From Streptomyces sp. NRRL S-337 (GTDB lineage: Bacteria > Actinomycetota > Actinomycetes > Streptomycetales > Streptomycetaceae), in NCBI RefSeq assembly GCF_000720175.1, contig NZ_JOIX01000113.1, positions 1 to 19,797 on the forward strand: a stretch of 19,797 nt of DNA. Reading direction: 5' to 3'. Positions 1-7,388 of the stretch are shown in pieces. The notes under the pieces were generated by a model. The model searched no databases. It saw only the letters and a list, made by a program, of their open reading frames with translations, and was not told the origin of the DNA. The first letter of the stretch is position 1. Every line of letters begins with the position of its first letter. Made by a program: the position numbers and the translations under genes.

Positions 1-89
1 TGGTCACACTTCCGCAGACGCAGCCAAGCCCGAGCCCGCCACTGCCACTACCAACGCCGAGGCCACAACCCCCACATGCGGTTGCAGTA
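1..89 (+). mobile_element. Right end of an IS701-like insertion sequence (truncated by window edge)
   Basis: The element's right inverted repeat (72-89) is the exact reverse complement of the repeat at 19507-19524, and transposase coding sequence runs into it. The next four bases, CTAG (90-93), fit the YTAR target duplication reported for the IS701 family. The rest of the copy lies outside the window to the left. The family assignment comes from the transposase tail, the repeat and the target sequence together, not from a database match. Confidence 0.85.
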
Positions 90-93
90 CTAG
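1..93 (+). CDS. IS701-like transposase, C-terminal 30 codons (5' end outside window)
   Basis: Frame 1 is open from the first base and ends in a very basic tail (HFRRR, QRRGHNPHMRLQY) followed by TAG, a typical Streptomyces IS701/IS4-type DDE transposase C terminus. The last sense codon TAC takes two bases from the IS (88-89) and one from the target, and the stop TAG (91-93) lies wholly in the target duplication CTAG. The IS itself therefore encodes no stop codon; insertion supplies one. The catalytic DDE residues are outside the window, so activity cannot be judged. The copy reads in the same direction as the one at the right edge. Confidence 0.8.
   Translation, partial: WSHFRRRSQARARHCHYQRRGHNPHMRLQY
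72..89 (-). repeat. IS right inverted repeat (IRR)
   Basis: On the minus strand this reads TACTGCAACCGCATGTGG, identical over 18 of 18 bases to the left inverted repeat at 19507-19524. It also encodes the last residues of the transposase. Confidence 0.9.
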
Positions 94-149
94 GGGGCGG
101 TCGAACGGATCCCGTAGGGGTCGCGAGGGCCCCCTCGGGGGCCACAACG
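91..149 (-). repeat. 3'-end repeat element, copy 1 (interrupted by the IS)
   Basis: About 59 bases here match the reverse complement of 8892-8950 at roughly 52 positions. Both copies lie just downstream of a gene and in the same sense as that gene (era here). A stem GGCCCC/GGGGCC is conserved while its four-base loop differs (CGAG here, GCAG in copy 2), and the TCCCGTAGGGG segment is also shared. The match stops at the IS junction, whereas copy 2 continues into a further hairpin, so the IS apparently landed inside the element. It probably acts as a terminator or 3'-stabilising structure for era mRNA. Confidence 0.7.
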
Positions 150-160
150 GGGCGGGGTGG

Positions 161-173
161 AGGGATATTCCCT
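161..173. other. Small inverted repeat downstream of era
   Basis: AGGGA-TAT-TCCCT is a 5-bp perfect stem with a 3-base loop, 38 bases past the era stop codon. It is a weak hairpin that may add to 3'-end formation; no U-tract follows. Confidence 0.35.
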
Positions 174-210
174 ACGGCCGCCGGCGGTCCGGCTCGCGTC
201 GCGCCACGAA

Positions 211-1149
211 CTAGAAGCCCAGCTTCCGCAGTTGCTTCGGGTCGCGCTGCCAGTCCTTGGCGACCTTGACATGCAGGTCGAGGAAGACCGGCGTGCCGAG
301 CAGTGCCTCGATGTGCTTGCGCGACTTGGTGCCGACCTCCTTCAGGCGCTTGCCCTTGGGGCCGATGATGATGCCCTTCTGGCTGGGCCGCTCGATGTAG
401 ACGTTGGCGTGCACGTCCAGGAGCGGCTTGTCGGCGGGGCGGTCCGCGCGCGGGATCATCTCCTCGACGACGACGGCGATGGAGTGCGGCAGCTCGTCGC
501 GGACGCCCTCCAGCGCGGCCTCGCGGATCAGCTCGGCGACCATGACCTGCTCGGGCTCGTCGGTGAGGTCGCCCTCCGGGTAGAGCGCCGGGCCCTCGGG
601 GAGCAGCGGCACCAGCAGATCGGCGAGCAGGGAGACCTGGGTGTCGCCCACGGCCGAGACCGGGATGATCTCGGCCCACTCGATGCCCAGTTCCTTGCCG
701 AGCTGATCGATCGCGATCAGCTGGGCGGCCAGCGTCTTGGAGTCGACCAGGTCGGTCTTGGTGACGATGGCGACCTTGGGGGTCTTCTTGATCTCGGCCA
801 GCTCACCGGCGATGTAGCGGTCGCCGGGGCCGATCTTCTGGTCCGCGGGCAGGCAGAAGCCGATCACGTCGACCTCGGACCACGTGGTGCGGACGATGTC
901 GTTGAGCCGCTCGCCGAGCAGGGTGCGCGGCTTGTGCAGGCCCGGGGTGTCGACGAGGACCAGCTGGGCGTCGGGGCGGTGCACGATGCCGCGGACCGTG
1001 TGCCGGGTGGTCTGCGGGCGGTTGGAGGTGATCGCCACCTTCGTACCCACGAGAGCGTTCGTCAGGGTCGACTTGCCCGCGTTGGGGCGGCCGACGAAGC
1101 AGGCGAAGCCGGCCCGGTGGGCGGCGGAGGAGTCTGTACGAACGCTCAT
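211..1149 (-). CDS. era: GTPase Era
   Basis: Era is a membrane-associated GTPase that binds the 3' end of 16S rRNA and acts in 30S subunit maturation and cell-cycle control. The 312-residue product has the complete G-domain series: G1 GRPNAGKST at residues 20-28, G2 QTTR at 46-49, G3 DTPG at 67-70, G4 TKTD at 130-133 and a G5 VSA. A C-terminal KH domain follows with the RNA-binding loop IIIGPKGKRLKEVG. Length is normal for Era. I chose the ATG at 1149 because GGGGAG lies about 10 bases upstream; an in-frame ATG at 1158 would sit almost on that Shine-Dalgarno. It lies 53 bp behind an aldo/keto reductase on the same strand, and an IS has inserted 118 bp beyond its stop. It should be essential and functional. 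Confidence 0.97.
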   Translation of the reverse strand: MSVRTDSSAAHRAGFACFVGRPNAGKSTLTNALVGTKVAITSNRPQTTRHTVRGIVHRPDAQLVLVDTPGLHKPRTLLGERLNDIVRTTWSEVDVIGFCLPADQKIGPGDRYIAGELAEIKKTPKVAIVTKTDLVDSKTLAAQLIAIDQLGKELGIEWAEIIPVSAVGDTQVSLLADLLVPLLPEGPALYPEGDLTDEPEQVMVAELIREAALEGVRDELPHSIAVVVEEMIPRADRPADKPLLDVHANVYIERPSQKGIIIGPKGKRLKEVGTKSRKHIEALLGTPVFLDLHVKVAKDWQRDPKQLRKLGF

Positions 1150-1202
1150 GGCGCCCATTCTCCCCGATCCGGGACGCCGCTCCGACCATCCGGGCCGGAC
1201 GC

Positions 1203-2207
1203 TCAGTCGACGACCGCCGCCGTGCCCTCGAAGGTGGTGTCCTTCAGCGCGGCGTCGATCCGGGCGAGGGCGTCGGCGGACAGGGTGATCCGGGCGGCGG
1301 CGAGGTTCTCCGCGATGTGGGCCGGAGTGCGGCTGCCGGGGATCGGCACGACGTGCTCGTCCTGGTGCAGCAGCCAGGACAGCGCCAGCTGGCCGGAGGA
1401 GATGCCGAGGTCCTCGGCGAGGCCGCGGAGCGGCGCGAAGCGGTCCTGATTGGCCTTGAGGTTGGCGGCGTCGAAGCGCGGCAGATGACGGCGGAAGTCG
1501 TCCCCGGCGACCTGCTGGACGGTGCCGGTGAGGAATCCGCTGCCCAGCGGGCTCCAGGCGACGATGCCCACGCCCAGCTCGCGGGCGGTGGCGAGCAGCT
1601 CGGCGTCGATGGGCTGCCACATCGACCACTGGACCTGGACGGCGGCCACCGGGCGGACCGCGTGCGCGCGCCGCAGCTGGTCGGCGGTGACGTTGGACAG
1701 ACCCAGGTGACGGACCAGCCCGGCGTCGATCAGCTCGGCGACGGCACCGACGGTGTCCTCGAACGGAACCTGCGGGTCCGGGTAGTGCGGGTAGTAGAGG
1801 TCGATGACCTCGGTCCGCAGATTGCGCAGCGATGCCTCGGCGTAGCCGCGCACGTGGCGGGGGTCGGCGTTCACGGCCAGTTCACCGAAGCCGTAGTTGA
1901 CCGGGAAGGGGTGCGGTGCGACGCCCTCGGGGAGCCGGAAGCCGAACTTGGTCGCGAGCACGACCTCGTCGCGGCGGCCGCGCAGCGCCCGGCCGATCAG
2001 CTGCTCGTTGTGGCCGTCGGGGCCGTAGCCGTCCGCGGTGTCGATCAGGGTGGCGCCCTCGTCGAGGGCGGAGAGCAGGGCGGTGGTGCCGCGCTGCTCG
2101 TCGGTCTCGCCGTAGACGCCGGGCGAGAGGACCATCGTGCCGAAGCCGATGGCGGAGCTGGTGAGGCCGCCCAGGGTGCGGGCGGGGAGGGCGGTTGCGG
2201 CAGTCAC
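1203..2207 (-). CDS. Aldo/keto reductase
   Basis: A 334-residue NADPH-dependent oxidoreductase of the aldo/keto reductase superfamily, predicted to be a cytosolic (beta/alpha)8 barrel. The catalytic tetrad is complete: D56 and Y61 in IDTADGYG, K87 in ATKFG and H141 in YYPHYPD. The NADP-binding region contains PIPGSR near residue 281. The start is GTG at 2207, preceded by AGGAG at 6-7 bases spacing. The substrate cannot be read from the sequence; relatives reduce diverse aldehydes and ketones. It lies between the deaminase-like gene and era, and a strong hairpin at 2383-2414 separates it from the upstream genes, so it looks like a separately transcribed unit placed in a conserved block. Confidence 0.92.
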   Translation of the reverse strand: MTAATALPARTLGGLTSSAIGFGTMVLSPGVYGETDEQRGTTALLSALDEGATLIDTADGYGPDGHNEQLIGRALRGRRDEVVLATKFGFRLPEGVAPHPFPVNYGFGELAVNADPRHVRGYAEASLRNLRTEVIDLYYPHYPDPQVPFEDTVGAVAELIDAGLVRHLGLSNVTADQLRRAHAVRPVAAVQVQWSMWQPIDAELLATARELGVGIVAWSPLGSGFLTGTVQQVAGDDFRRHLPRFDAANLKANQDRFAPLRGLAEDLGISSGQLALSWLLHQDEHVVPIPGSRTPAHIAENLAAARITLSADALARIDAALKDTTFEGTAAVVD

Positions 2208-2309
2208 GGCGGGCTCCTGGTGGGCGCGGGCCGGCGGCGGGGCCGGCAACGGCTGCTGACACCCCTGATCCTTGCCGCCCCGGCCCTCACACGTCCAAGA
2301 GCTGCGGTG

Positions 2310-2362
2310 ATAGCTGATGGTTATGGATCGCCGATGGTGATGGACCGCCGATGACCAGCTAT
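2310..2362. promoter_or_regulatory. Repeat-rich putative control region of the aldo/keto reductase
   Basis: Two adjacent 17-bp units, GATGGTTATGGATCGCC (2316-2332) and GATGGTGATGGACCGCC (2333-2349), differ at two positions. They are bracketed by ATAGCT-GAT-GGT (2310-2321) and ACC-AGCTAT (2354-2362), which are inverted relative to each other. The array is about 100 bp upstream of the reductase GTG, where a promoter/operator would be expected. No regulator gene is adjacent, so the binding protein is unknown. Confidence 0.4.
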
Positions 2363-2382
2363 GGCCCGCCCGCACGGGAGAG

Positions 2383-2414
2383 GGACCGTGGCGGAAGCAC
2401 GCCGCCCACGGTCC
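2383..2414 (-). terminator. Terminator-like hairpin after the deaminase-like gene
   Basis: GGACCGTGG (2383-2391) and CCACGGTCC (2406-2414) form a perfect 9-bp stem, extendable by CGG/CCG across one bulged base. It starts 11 bases beyond the deaminase-like stop codon on the minus strand. There is no U-tract, which is common for Streptomyces terminators. It probably ends the phoH-ybeY-corC-deaminase transcript before the aldo/keto reductase. Confidence 0.65.
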
Positions 2415-2425
2415 GGCGCCCGGGT

Positions 2426-2785
2426 TTACGCCTCGCCCGCCGGGACGGTGGTGCGCAGGGTGCCGTCGAGGCCCGCGACGAGGACCGGCGTCCCGGGGCC
2501 ACCGAGGTCCCGGACGGCCGCACGGTCCGCGTCCGTGGCGCGCTCGGCGTCGGTGACCACGGCTGCCGCCTCCAGGGACGTGGCGCCGCTGGCGACGGCC
2601 ATCGCCACGGCCGTCTGCAGGGCGCTGAGCTGCAACGAGTCCAGCGCGACGGTGCCGGCGACGTACGTACGGCCGGTCTCGTCGCGCACGGCGGCGCCCT
2701 CGGGCACGCCGTTACGGGCCCGCGCCGAGCGCGCGAGCGTGATGATCTTGCGGTCTTCGGGGTCCAGCGGTGCGGCTTCGGTCAT
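2426..2785 (-). CDS. Cytidine-deaminase-like protein lacking the zinc site
   Basis: The 119-residue product aligns by eye with tetrameric cytidine deaminases: an N-terminal helix, GVPEGAAVRDETGRTYVAG (residues 26-44) matching the substrate-binding strands, then helix LSALQTAVAMAVASGA. The normal NxE substrate motif, the (C/H)AE zinc ligand plus catalytic glutamate, and PCxxC are all absent. LDSLQLSALQTA stands at the CAE position, and the protein has no cysteine at all. It should not deaminate cytidine by the known mechanism and may be a structural or nucleoside-binding derivative. The start at 2785 follows my expectation for the family; an ATG at 2797 is possible, and neither has a clear Shine-Dalgarno. 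Streptomyces genomes usually keep this gene between the CorC gene and era, so it is probably a conserved non-catalytic protein, not a decayed one. Confidence 0.75.
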   Translation of the reverse strand: MTEAAPLDPEDRKIITLARSARARNGVPEGAAVRDETGRTYVAGTVALDSLQLSALQTAVAMAVASGATSLEAAAVVTDAERATDADRAAVRDLGGPGTPVLVAGLDGTLRTTVPAGEA

Positions 2786-3093
2786 ACCGGCGAGCATATG
2801 CGCCGGCCCCGCGACGTGAGGAAGAAGGTGGCTGCCCCGGTCCCCCGTGGCCGGGGCAACCTGCGCGGCAAGATTTCTCGGACGATTTCTCTCCCGCAGG
2901 GCGGCCGCCTTTCGGCGACCGCCCGAAGATCCTTCCACGGCCCGCCGTGAAGAATCCAGTCCCACCGGAAATGGCTTCCAGAACATTCCCGGTGCACTGC
3001 AGATAAGTAGCACGGAGGGATGTGGCGCCGGAAATGGAGAGCGGGGCTTTGCCCCGTGGGGTCTCGTCGGGTCATTTCCCGGATGTGCCGGAA
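2786..3093. other. Gene-free interval (308 bp) with four inverted repeats
   Basis: No plausible gene is present. The minus-strand transcript between the CorC stop and the deaminase-like start would carry four hairpins: CGGGGC-TTT-GCCCCG (3042-3056), nested inside GGAAATG/CATTTCC (3031-3037 and 3073-3079); CACCGGAAATG/CATTCCCGGTG (2963-2973 and 2984-2994, one mismatch); GGGCGG/CCGCCC (2899-2904 and 2919-2924); and TGCCCCGG/CCGGGGCA (2833-2840 and 2851-2858). The CGGAAATG motif occurs twice (2967, 3030). The first hairpin probably terminates corC; the others may be processing or attenuation structures. Confidence 0.6.
3031..3079 (-). terminator. Nested hairpin at the 3' end of the CorC gene
   Basis: An inner 6-bp stem with a 3-base loop (CGGGGC-TTT-GCCCCG, 3042-3056) sits inside an outer stem GGAAATG (3031-3037)/CATTTCC (3073-3079). 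The structure begins about 15 bases past the CorC stop codon. Confidence 0.55.
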
Positions 3094-4410
3094 TTATGCG
3101 GAGAGCTCTCCGGCGTCCGTGGCCCGTACCGGCTCGCAGAGCACCGTGACGATCTTGTTGCGGCGGCCGGCCGGTGATTCGGCGGTCAGCCGCAGCCCCT
3201 TCAGTTCGGGGTCGGCGGCCGTGTCGGAGAGGTCGACCTCGGCCGTGGCGCCGGCGATCGGAACCCGGCCGAGCAGCTTGGCCAGCAGCCCGCCGACCGT
3301 CTCGACGTCCTCGTCGTCCAGCTCCGCCAGGCCGTAGAGCTCGCCGAGGTCGCCGATGTCGAGGCGGGCGGTGACGCGGTAGCGGCCGTCACCGAGGTCC
3401 TCGACCGGCGGCAATTCTCGGTCGTATTCGTCGGTGATCTCACCGACGATCTCTTCGAGAATGTCCTCGATGGTGACGATTCCGGCGGTGCCGCCGTATT
3501 CGTCGATGACCACCGCGACGTGATTGCGGTCCTGCTGCATTTCGCGCAGCAGATCACCGGCATTCTTGGTGTCGGGCACGAAGACCGCGGGCCGCATGGC
3601 CGTGGAGACCAGCTCGGTCTCCGCGTCGCGGCTGATGTGGACCTTGCGGGCCAGGTCCTTCAGATAGACCACACCGACGATGTCGTCCTCGTTCTCGCCC
3701 GTCACCGGGATACGGGAGAAACCGGAACGCAGGGCGAGGGTCAGCGCCTGCCGGATGGTCTTGAACCGCTCGACGGAGACCAGGTCGGTGCGCGGCACCA
3801 TCACCTCGCGGACGAGGGTGTCGCCGAGCTGGAAGACGGAGTGCACCATCCGGCGCTCGTCGTCCTCGATCAGCGACTCCTTCTCCGCGAGGTCGACCAG
3901 CGAGCGCAGCTCGGCCTCGGAGGCGAAGGGGCCCTTGCGGAAGCCCTTGCCGGGAGTGAGGGCGTTGCCGATGAGGATCAGCAGCTGCGGGATCGGGCCC
4001 ATGACGCGGGCCAGCGGCAGCAGGACGTAGGCGGCCGCGGTGGCGGTGTTCAGCGGGTGCTGGCGGCCGATCGTCCGCGGCGAGACGCCGACCGCGACAT
4101 AGCTGACCAGCACCATCACGGCGATGGCGACGGTCAGCGCCTGCCAGGTCTCGTCGAACGAGCGCAGGCAGGCGTAGGTGACCAGGGCACCGGCGGCCAT
4201 CTCGCAGCCGACCCGCACCAGCAGGGCGACGTTGAGGTAACGGGTGGGGTCGGCGGCGACCTGGGCGAGCTTGGCGCTGCCGCGGCGGCCGGAACGGACG
4301 GCCTCCTCGGCGCGGAAACTCGTCGTACGGGCCAGCCCGGCCTCCGCGCAGGCGGCGAGCCAGGCGATCACGACGAGCAGGACCGCGACCGCGATCAGCT
4401 GGGTGGTCAT
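3094..4410 (-). CDS. CorC/HlyC-type DUF21-CBS membrane protein
   Basis: A 438-residue integral membrane protein of the hemolysin C/CorC family, members of which are linked to magnesium or cobalt efflux. Domains in order: a DUF21/CNNM membrane domain with hydrophobic segments near residues 1-21, 60-83, 90-110 and 122-148; two CBS motifs, about 203-258 ([11 protein letters not shown] to [11 protein letters not shown]) and 270-325 ([10 protein letters not shown] to [15 protein letters not shown]); then a CorC_HlyC domain from about 340 to 425. This is the usual full-length architecture. The 'hemolysin' label is historical; ion transport or regulation is more likely. The ATG at 4410 is 11 bp after the ybeY stop, so the two are co-transcribed; the Shine-Dalgarno is weak, which suggests translational coupling. 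Confidence 0.93.
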   Translation of the reverse strand: MTTQLIAVAVLLVVIAWLAACAEAGLARTTSFRAEEAVRSGRRGSAKLAQVAADPTRYLNVALLVRVGCEMAAGALVTYACLRSFDETWQALTVAIAVMVLVSYVAVGVSPRTIGRQHPLNTATAAAYVLLPLARVMGPIPQLLILIGNALTPGKGFRKGPFASEAELRSLVDLAEKESLIEDDERRMVHSVFQLGDTLVREVMVPRTDLVSVERFKTIRQALTLALRSGFSRIPVTGENEDDIVGVVYLKDLARKVHISRDAETELVSTAMRPAVFVPDTKNAGDLLREMQQDRNHVAVVIDEYGGTAGIVTIEDILEEIVGEITDEYDRELPPVEDLGDGRYRVTARLDIGDLGELYGLAELDDEDVETVGGLLAKLLGRVPIAGATAEVDLSDTAADPELKGLRLTAESPAGRRNKIVTVLCEPVRATDAGELSA

Positions 4411-4421
4411 CGCGGAGCCCG

Positions 4422-4919
4422 TCAGGTCACGGTGGGCGCCGGCGAGGGGCCGGTCAGCCCCCGCTCGCTGCGCCAGCCGTCGACGATCGCCGCCTGGAGG
4501 CCGAACATCTCGGCCTTCTCGTCGGGCTCCTCGTGGTCGTAACCGAGGAGGTGGAGGACGCCGTGCACGGTCAGCAGCTGGAGCTCCTCATCCATGCTGT
4601 GCGCGGTCGGCGCCTCCTCGCCCTGCTTCTTGGCGACCTCCGGGCACAGCACGATGTCACCGAGCAGGCCCTGCGGGGGCTCCTCGTCGTCCTTGGCCGG
4701 CGGACGCAGCTCGTCCATCGGGAAGGACATGACATCGGTCGGTCCGGGCAGGTCCATCCACTGCAGATGGAGCTGCTCCATGGCCTCGGTGTCCACGACG
4801 ATCACGGACAGCTCGGAGAGCGGGTGGATGCGCATCCGGCCGAGGGCGTAGCGGGCGACGTCCAGGATCGCCTGCTCGTCGACCTCCGTGCCGGATTCGT
4901 TGTTGACGTCGATGGACAT
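4422..4919 (-). CDS. ybeY: Endoribonuclease YbeY (16S rRNA maturation)
   Basis: A single-strand-specific, zinc-dependent endoribonuclease of 165 residues, involved in 16S rRNA 3'-end processing and 70S ribosome quality control. The diagnostic H3xH5xH motif is intact as [11 protein letters not shown], giving zinc ligands H119, H123 and H129. The family motif [10 protein letters not shown] is at residues 87-96 and [11 protein letters not shown] at 60-70. Length is typical for actinobacteria. It lies 42 bp after phoH and 11 bp before the CorC gene, the usual phoH-ybeY-corC order. Era, which acts on the same rRNA end, is further downstream in the same orientation. Confidence 0.96.
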   Translation of the reverse strand: MSIDVNNESGTEVDEQAILDVARYALGRMRIHPLSELSVIVVDTEAMEQLHLQWMDLPGPTDVMSFPMDELRPPAKDDEEPPQGLLGDIVLCPEVAKKQGEEAPTAHSMDEELQLLTVHGVLHLLGYDHEEPDEKAEMFGLQAAIVDGWRSERGLTGPSPAPTVT

Positions 4920-4961
4920 GGGGCGTTGCGTCTCGCTTCTCGTTCGCGCGGTGCGTCCGGC

Positions 4962-5966
<1,005 letters not shown>

Positions 5967-6013
5967 AGCGCGGCTCGGTGGCCTGCTCAACCCCCATCCT
6001 TTGCTCATGAAGA

Positions 6014-6047
6014 CGTGCCGAGGAGGTGCCTGTCGGCACGGCCTCCT
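6014..6047 (-). promoter_or_regulatory. Alternative-hairpin leader upstream of phoH
   Basis: Two mutually exclusive stems overlap here: CGTGCCGA/TCGGCACG (6014-6021 and 6033-6040, perfect 8 bp) and AGGAGG-TGCC/GGCA-CCTCCT (6021-6030 with 6035-6047, three-base bulge). On the transcript strand the second stem sequesters AAGGAGG, an ideal ribosome-binding sequence about 80 bases upstream of the phoH ATG. The arrangement resembles an attenuator or thermosensor, but no ligand or protein is implied by the sequence. Confidence 0.35.
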
Positions 6048-6175
6048 TGCGATACAAGAGTACGACGGGGCACCGACAGGCCCGAGAGTTTTTCCTGGCG
6101 GCCGTCCTGACCTGGGTTTCCGCCGAGGGACGGCGGTCGGCGCGAGGGCTGCTTCCGGGGGCCTCGCGCGGCGGC

Positions 6176-7321
6176 TCAGGCCGGGCGGCGGAAGCCGATC
6201 GTGGGGACCGCGCGGGCCAGCGGCGCCGGACGGTAGGCCGCGGGCAGCACCTCGTCGAGGAAGGCGTACTGCCGGCGCAGCGCGCCCGGGGCACCCGCCT
6301 CGCACAGCCGCACCTGCTGCCACCAGGTGGCGATCTCCGCCCAGCCCGGCGCGGACAGCGACCCGCCGAACTCCTGCACCGACAGCGCGGCGCTCAGCCC
6401 GGCGAACGCCAGCCGGTCGGTCAGCGGCCAGTCGGCCAGGGTGCCGGTGACGAAGCCCGCGACGAAGACGTCGCCGGCGCCGGTCGGATCCAGCGCCTCC
6501 ACCGCGATCGCGGGCACCTCGGCGGTCTCGCCGGTCCGCCCGTCCACCGCGTAGGCGCCCTTCGAGCCCAGCGTGACGACGGCCAGCGGCACCCGGTCGG
6601 CCAGCTTGCGGGCGGCCGCGCGGGGGCAGGTCGTGCGGGTGTAGCGCATCGCCTCCTCGGCGTTGGGCAGGAACGCCTCGCAGTGTTCGAGGTCGGCGAG
6701 GTCGGCCGGGTCCCAGCGGCCGCTGTCGTCCCAGCCGACATCCGCGAAGATCCGGCTGCCGCGGCCGGCCGCGCACTCCAGCCAGGGCTCCCGCCGGCCG
6801 GGCACGAGCGAGGCGACACACGCCCGGGACGGCGGCGGGCAGCCCGGTGCGTGCCGGCCGTCGAAGGTGAAGTCGGGGGGCGGCGCCTGATGGCCGTGCG
6901 AGACCATCGTGCGCTCGCCCTCGTACGCCATGGAAACGGTGACCGGGGAGTGCCAGCCCGGGACCGTGCGTGACAGCGCCAGGTCGATGCCCTCGCCCTG
7001 TTCGAGCGCCTCCCAGCAGTACTCGCCGTACTTGTCGTCGCCGAAGGCGGCGGCCAGGGAGGTGCGCAGGCCGAGCCGGGCCAGGGCGGTGGCCATGTTG
7101 GCGACGCCACCGGGGCTGGAGCCCATGCCGCGGGCCCAGGATTCGGTGCCGCGGACCGGGGCGGAGTCCAGGCCGGTGAAGATGATGTCGAGGAAGACCG
7201 TGCCGGTGAGGTAGACGTCGGTGCGCGGATCGCCGTCCGCCCGTACCTCGGCCAGGGGGTCGAGGCCCGGTGGCGTCTCGGCCGGGCCCGTGGGCGGGTG
7301 GACATCACGTCGGCTGGTCAC
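6176..7321 (-). CDS. PfkB family carbohydrate kinase
   Basis: A 381-residue ribokinase/PfkB-type sugar kinase that transfers phosphate from ATP to a sugar hydroxyl. Signature 1 covers the GG-containing stretch PGGVANMATALARLG (70-84); signature 2 is DPTGAGDVFVAGF (278-290), with the anion-hole GAG (281-283) and catalytic base D284. The first 35 residues are a proline-rich extension not needed for the fold, and the C terminus is about 60 residues longer than minimal ribokinases. The GTG start at 7321 has AGAGGGG about 8 bases upstream. It diverges from a GH4 glycosidase across 66 bp, which suggests a shared sugar pathway. The sugar specificity is not evident. Confidence 0.9.
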   Translation of the reverse strand: MTSRRDVHPPTGPAETPPGLDPLAEVRADGDPRTDVYLTGTVFLDIIFTGLDSAPVRGTESWARGMGSSPGGVANMATALARLGLRTSLAAAFGDDKYGEYCWEALEQGEGIDLALSRTVPGWHSPVTVSMAYEGERTMVSHGHQAPPPDFTFDGRHAPGCPPPSRACVASLVPGRREPWLECAAGRGSRIFADVGWDDSGRWDPADLADLEHCEAFLPNAEEAMRYTRTTCPRAAARKLADRVPLAVVTLGSKGAYAVDGRTGETAEVPAIAVEALDPTGAGDVFVAGFVTGTLADWPLTDRLAFAGLSAALSVQEFGGSLSAPGWAEIATWWQQVRLCEAGAPGALRRQYAFLDEVLPAAYRPAPLARAVPTIGFRRPA

Positions 7322-7341
7322 CGTGCACGCCCCTCTCGTAT

Positions 7342-7353
7342 CGGCACGTGCCG
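7342..7353. promoter_or_regulatory. Palindromic operator candidate between the divergent sugar genes
   Basis: CGGCACGTGCCG is a perfect 12-bp palindrome centred between the kinase GTG (7321) and the GH4 ATG (7388). Its position suits a regulator controlling both promoters. No regulator is encoded next to the pair. Confidence 0.5.
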
Positions 7354-7374
7354 CCAGTGTGCCTGATGCTGCGG

Positions 7375-7388
7375 TACGTTCCGCCCCA
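7375..7388 (+). promoter_or_regulatory. Possible -10 box giving a leaderless GH4 transcript
   Basis: TACGTT (7375-7380) matches the TAnnnT -10 pattern. The ATG starts 7 bases after it, and no Shine-Dalgarno precedes the ATG, so transcription may start at the start codon itself. A good -35 is not visible at the standard spacing. Confidence 0.35.

Noticed and set aside
157..1449. 430-codon plus-strand open frame antisense to era
   Set aside because: It is the complement of era and of the aldo/keto reductase end; its composition is skewed (Asp, Gly, Leu, Arg, Val) and no family is recognisable. High-GC DNA routinely gives such shadows.
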